A DNA stretch of 5,105 nt from an uncultured Neisseria sp. (lineage in GTDB: Bacteria > Pseudomonadota > Gammaproteobacteria > Burkholderiales > Neisseriaceae). The notes beneath the pieces are model-generated. The model had not been told where the DNA came from, did not search any database, and worked only from the letters and a program-made list of their open reading frames with translations. The translations under genes and the position numbers were made by a program. This document shows, piece after piece, positions 4,195-5,105 of this stretch (positions within the stretch are counted from its first letter, which is position 1; the number at the start of each line of letters is the position of its first letter). The stretch lies in the NCBI GenBank assembly GCA_947097615.1, contig CAMURX010000129.1, forward strand, positions 1 to 5,105, in the 5' to 3' direction.

Positions 4195-5105
4195 TTACAG
4201 ATTCGGATTGACGATAATCTTCACTGCCGATTCATTATTATGAATCAGCCGCTCGAAGCCTTCCGAAATCAGTTCGTCGAGTTTGATGCGCTGGGTGATG
4301 AAAGGTTCGAGGTTGATTTTGCCTTCTTCCACCAATTTGATGGTTTCCTGATGGTCGTTGCAGTAGGCGATGGTGCCGCGCACGTCCAATTCTTTCATCA
4401 CCACGCTGTGCACGTTAATCGTGGCCGGATGGCTCCAGATGGAGACAATGACCATTTTGGCGGTGGGTTTGCAGGCTTCGATCAGTGTGTCCATCACTTT
4501 GTTGACGCTGGTGCACTCGAAAGCCACGTCCACGCCTTCGCCATTGGTAAGCTTTTTCACTTCGGCAACCACATCCACTTCGATGGGGTCGAGGATAAAG
4601 TCGGCCACGCCCGATTCGCGGGCTTTGTCTTTGCGCGCTTTGCTCAACTCGGTGATGATAACTTTGATGCCTTTGGCTTTGAGCACGGCGGCAAGCAAAA
4701 GGCCGATGGGGCCCGCGCCGCCCACGAGTGCCACGTCGCCCGCTTTCGCGCCGCTGCGGACATAGGCGTGGTGGCCAACGGCCAAGGGCTCGATCAGCGC
4801 GGCTTGGTCGAGCGGGATTTTGTCGGAAATCGGGTGCACCCAGCGGCGTTTGACGGCGATTTTTTCCGACAAACCGCCGCCGCAGCCGCCCAAGCCGATG
4901 AAGTTCATGTCTTTGGACAGGTGGTAGTTGCTGCCCGGGCCGGTGGGGGTATCGTCGTGCACGATATAGGGTTCGACCACAACGTGCTGGCCGACCTTAA
5001 TGTCGTTCACGCCTTCGCCCACGGCATAGACCACGCCGGAAAATTCGTGTCCCATGGTTACCGGCGCCGATTCGCCGGAAATCGGGTGCGGATGGCCGCA
5101 GGGCG
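4195..5105 (-). CDS. bdhA: (R,R)-2,3-butanediol dehydrogenase-like zinc alcohol dehydrogenase, 5' end missing
   Basis: This medium-chain dehydrogenase should interconvert acetoin and 2,3-butanediol with NAD(H) in the cytosol. The frame runs past the right edge without a start. The 302 visible residues begin PCGHPHPISGESAPVT and then MGHEFSG, so the ATG at 5053-5055 is internal: it is the Met of the GHE zinc motif (His19 and Glu20 of the fragment). About 50 N-terminal residues, including the first zinc-ligand Cys, lie outside. Also visible are VVVEPYIV (41-48), LIEPLAVGHHAY with Glu105, the Rossmann loop VGGAGPIG (127-134) and an acidic residue in ITEL, Glu152, which favours NAD. The four-cysteine structural zinc lobe is absent, as in butanediol dehydrogenases such as Bacillus BdhA. 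Substrate is inferred from resemblance; a related polyol dehydrogenase is possible. It converges on fixH and ends TAA before a terminator. The promoter is outside the window. Confidence 0.88.
   Translation of the reverse strand, partial: PCGHPHPISGESAPVTMGHEFSGVVYAVGEGVNDIKVGQHVVVEPYIVHDDTPTGPGSNYHLSKDMNFIGLGGCGGGLSEKIAVKRRWVHPISDKIPLDQAALIEPLAVGHHAYVRSGAKAGDVALVGGAGPIGLLLAAVLKAKGIKVIITELSKARKDKARESGVADFILDPIEVDVVAEVKKLTNGEGVDVAFECTSVNKVMDTLIEACKPTAKMVIVSIWSHPATINVHSVVMKELDVRGTIAYCNDHQETIKLVEEGKINLEPFITQRIKLDELISEGFERLIHNNESAVKIIVNPNL

Overview
The window looks like chromosomal DNA of a Neisseria species or a close relative in the Neisseriaceae. The basis is five exact copies of the DNA uptake sequence (DUS) 12-mer AGGCCGTCTGAA, in both orientations, four further copies of its 10-base core in a tandem array, and a pair of dRS3 repeats of the ATTCCC...GGGAAT type. 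The coding DNA is GC-rich and the uptake 12-mer starts with AG rather than the AT dialect of N. meningitidis and N. gonorrhoeae. A GC-rich commensal Neisseria is therefore my best guess; the species is inference.

Layout. Positions 1-107 hold an 18-bp tandem array of uptake-sequence units that runs into a 23-bp perfect stem-loop, the terminator of hemA. hemA (glutamyl-tRNA reductase, first committed step of C5 haem synthesis) lies on the minus strand at 124-1383 and has an extended -10 promoter at 1412-1420. After about 200 bp of divergent intergenic DNA, a plus-strand pair follows. ccoG (membrane ferredoxin-type cbb3 oxidase assembly factor, 1619-3187) and fixH (3190-3738) are two bases apart and should be co-transcribed. 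Positions 3738-4194 contain no credible gene. They hold a 163-bp MITE-like element with 19-bp terminal inverted repeats and a TA duplication lying on the fixH stop codon, a degenerate second copy of its left end, a single uptake sequence, a dRS3-flanked intergenic mosaic (NIME-like) element, and an uptake-sequence inverted-repeat terminator. The last gene, on the minus strand, is a 2,3-butanediol dehydrogenase-like zinc alcohol dehydrogenase that runs off the right edge.

How the genes relate. hemA supplies haem precursors, and ccoG and fixH serve assembly of the haem-copper cbb3 oxidase, so the divergent hemA/ccoG pair is a plausible respiratory neighbourhood; co-regulation is not shown by any operator I can see. 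The dehydrogenase is functionally separate and faces the pair tail to tail.

I found no new defence, toxin or biosynthetic system. The less ordinary content is the small-repeat architecture: the MITE-like element placed on a stop codon, its degenerate neighbour, the amplified uptake-sequence array, and the unusual hemA leader.
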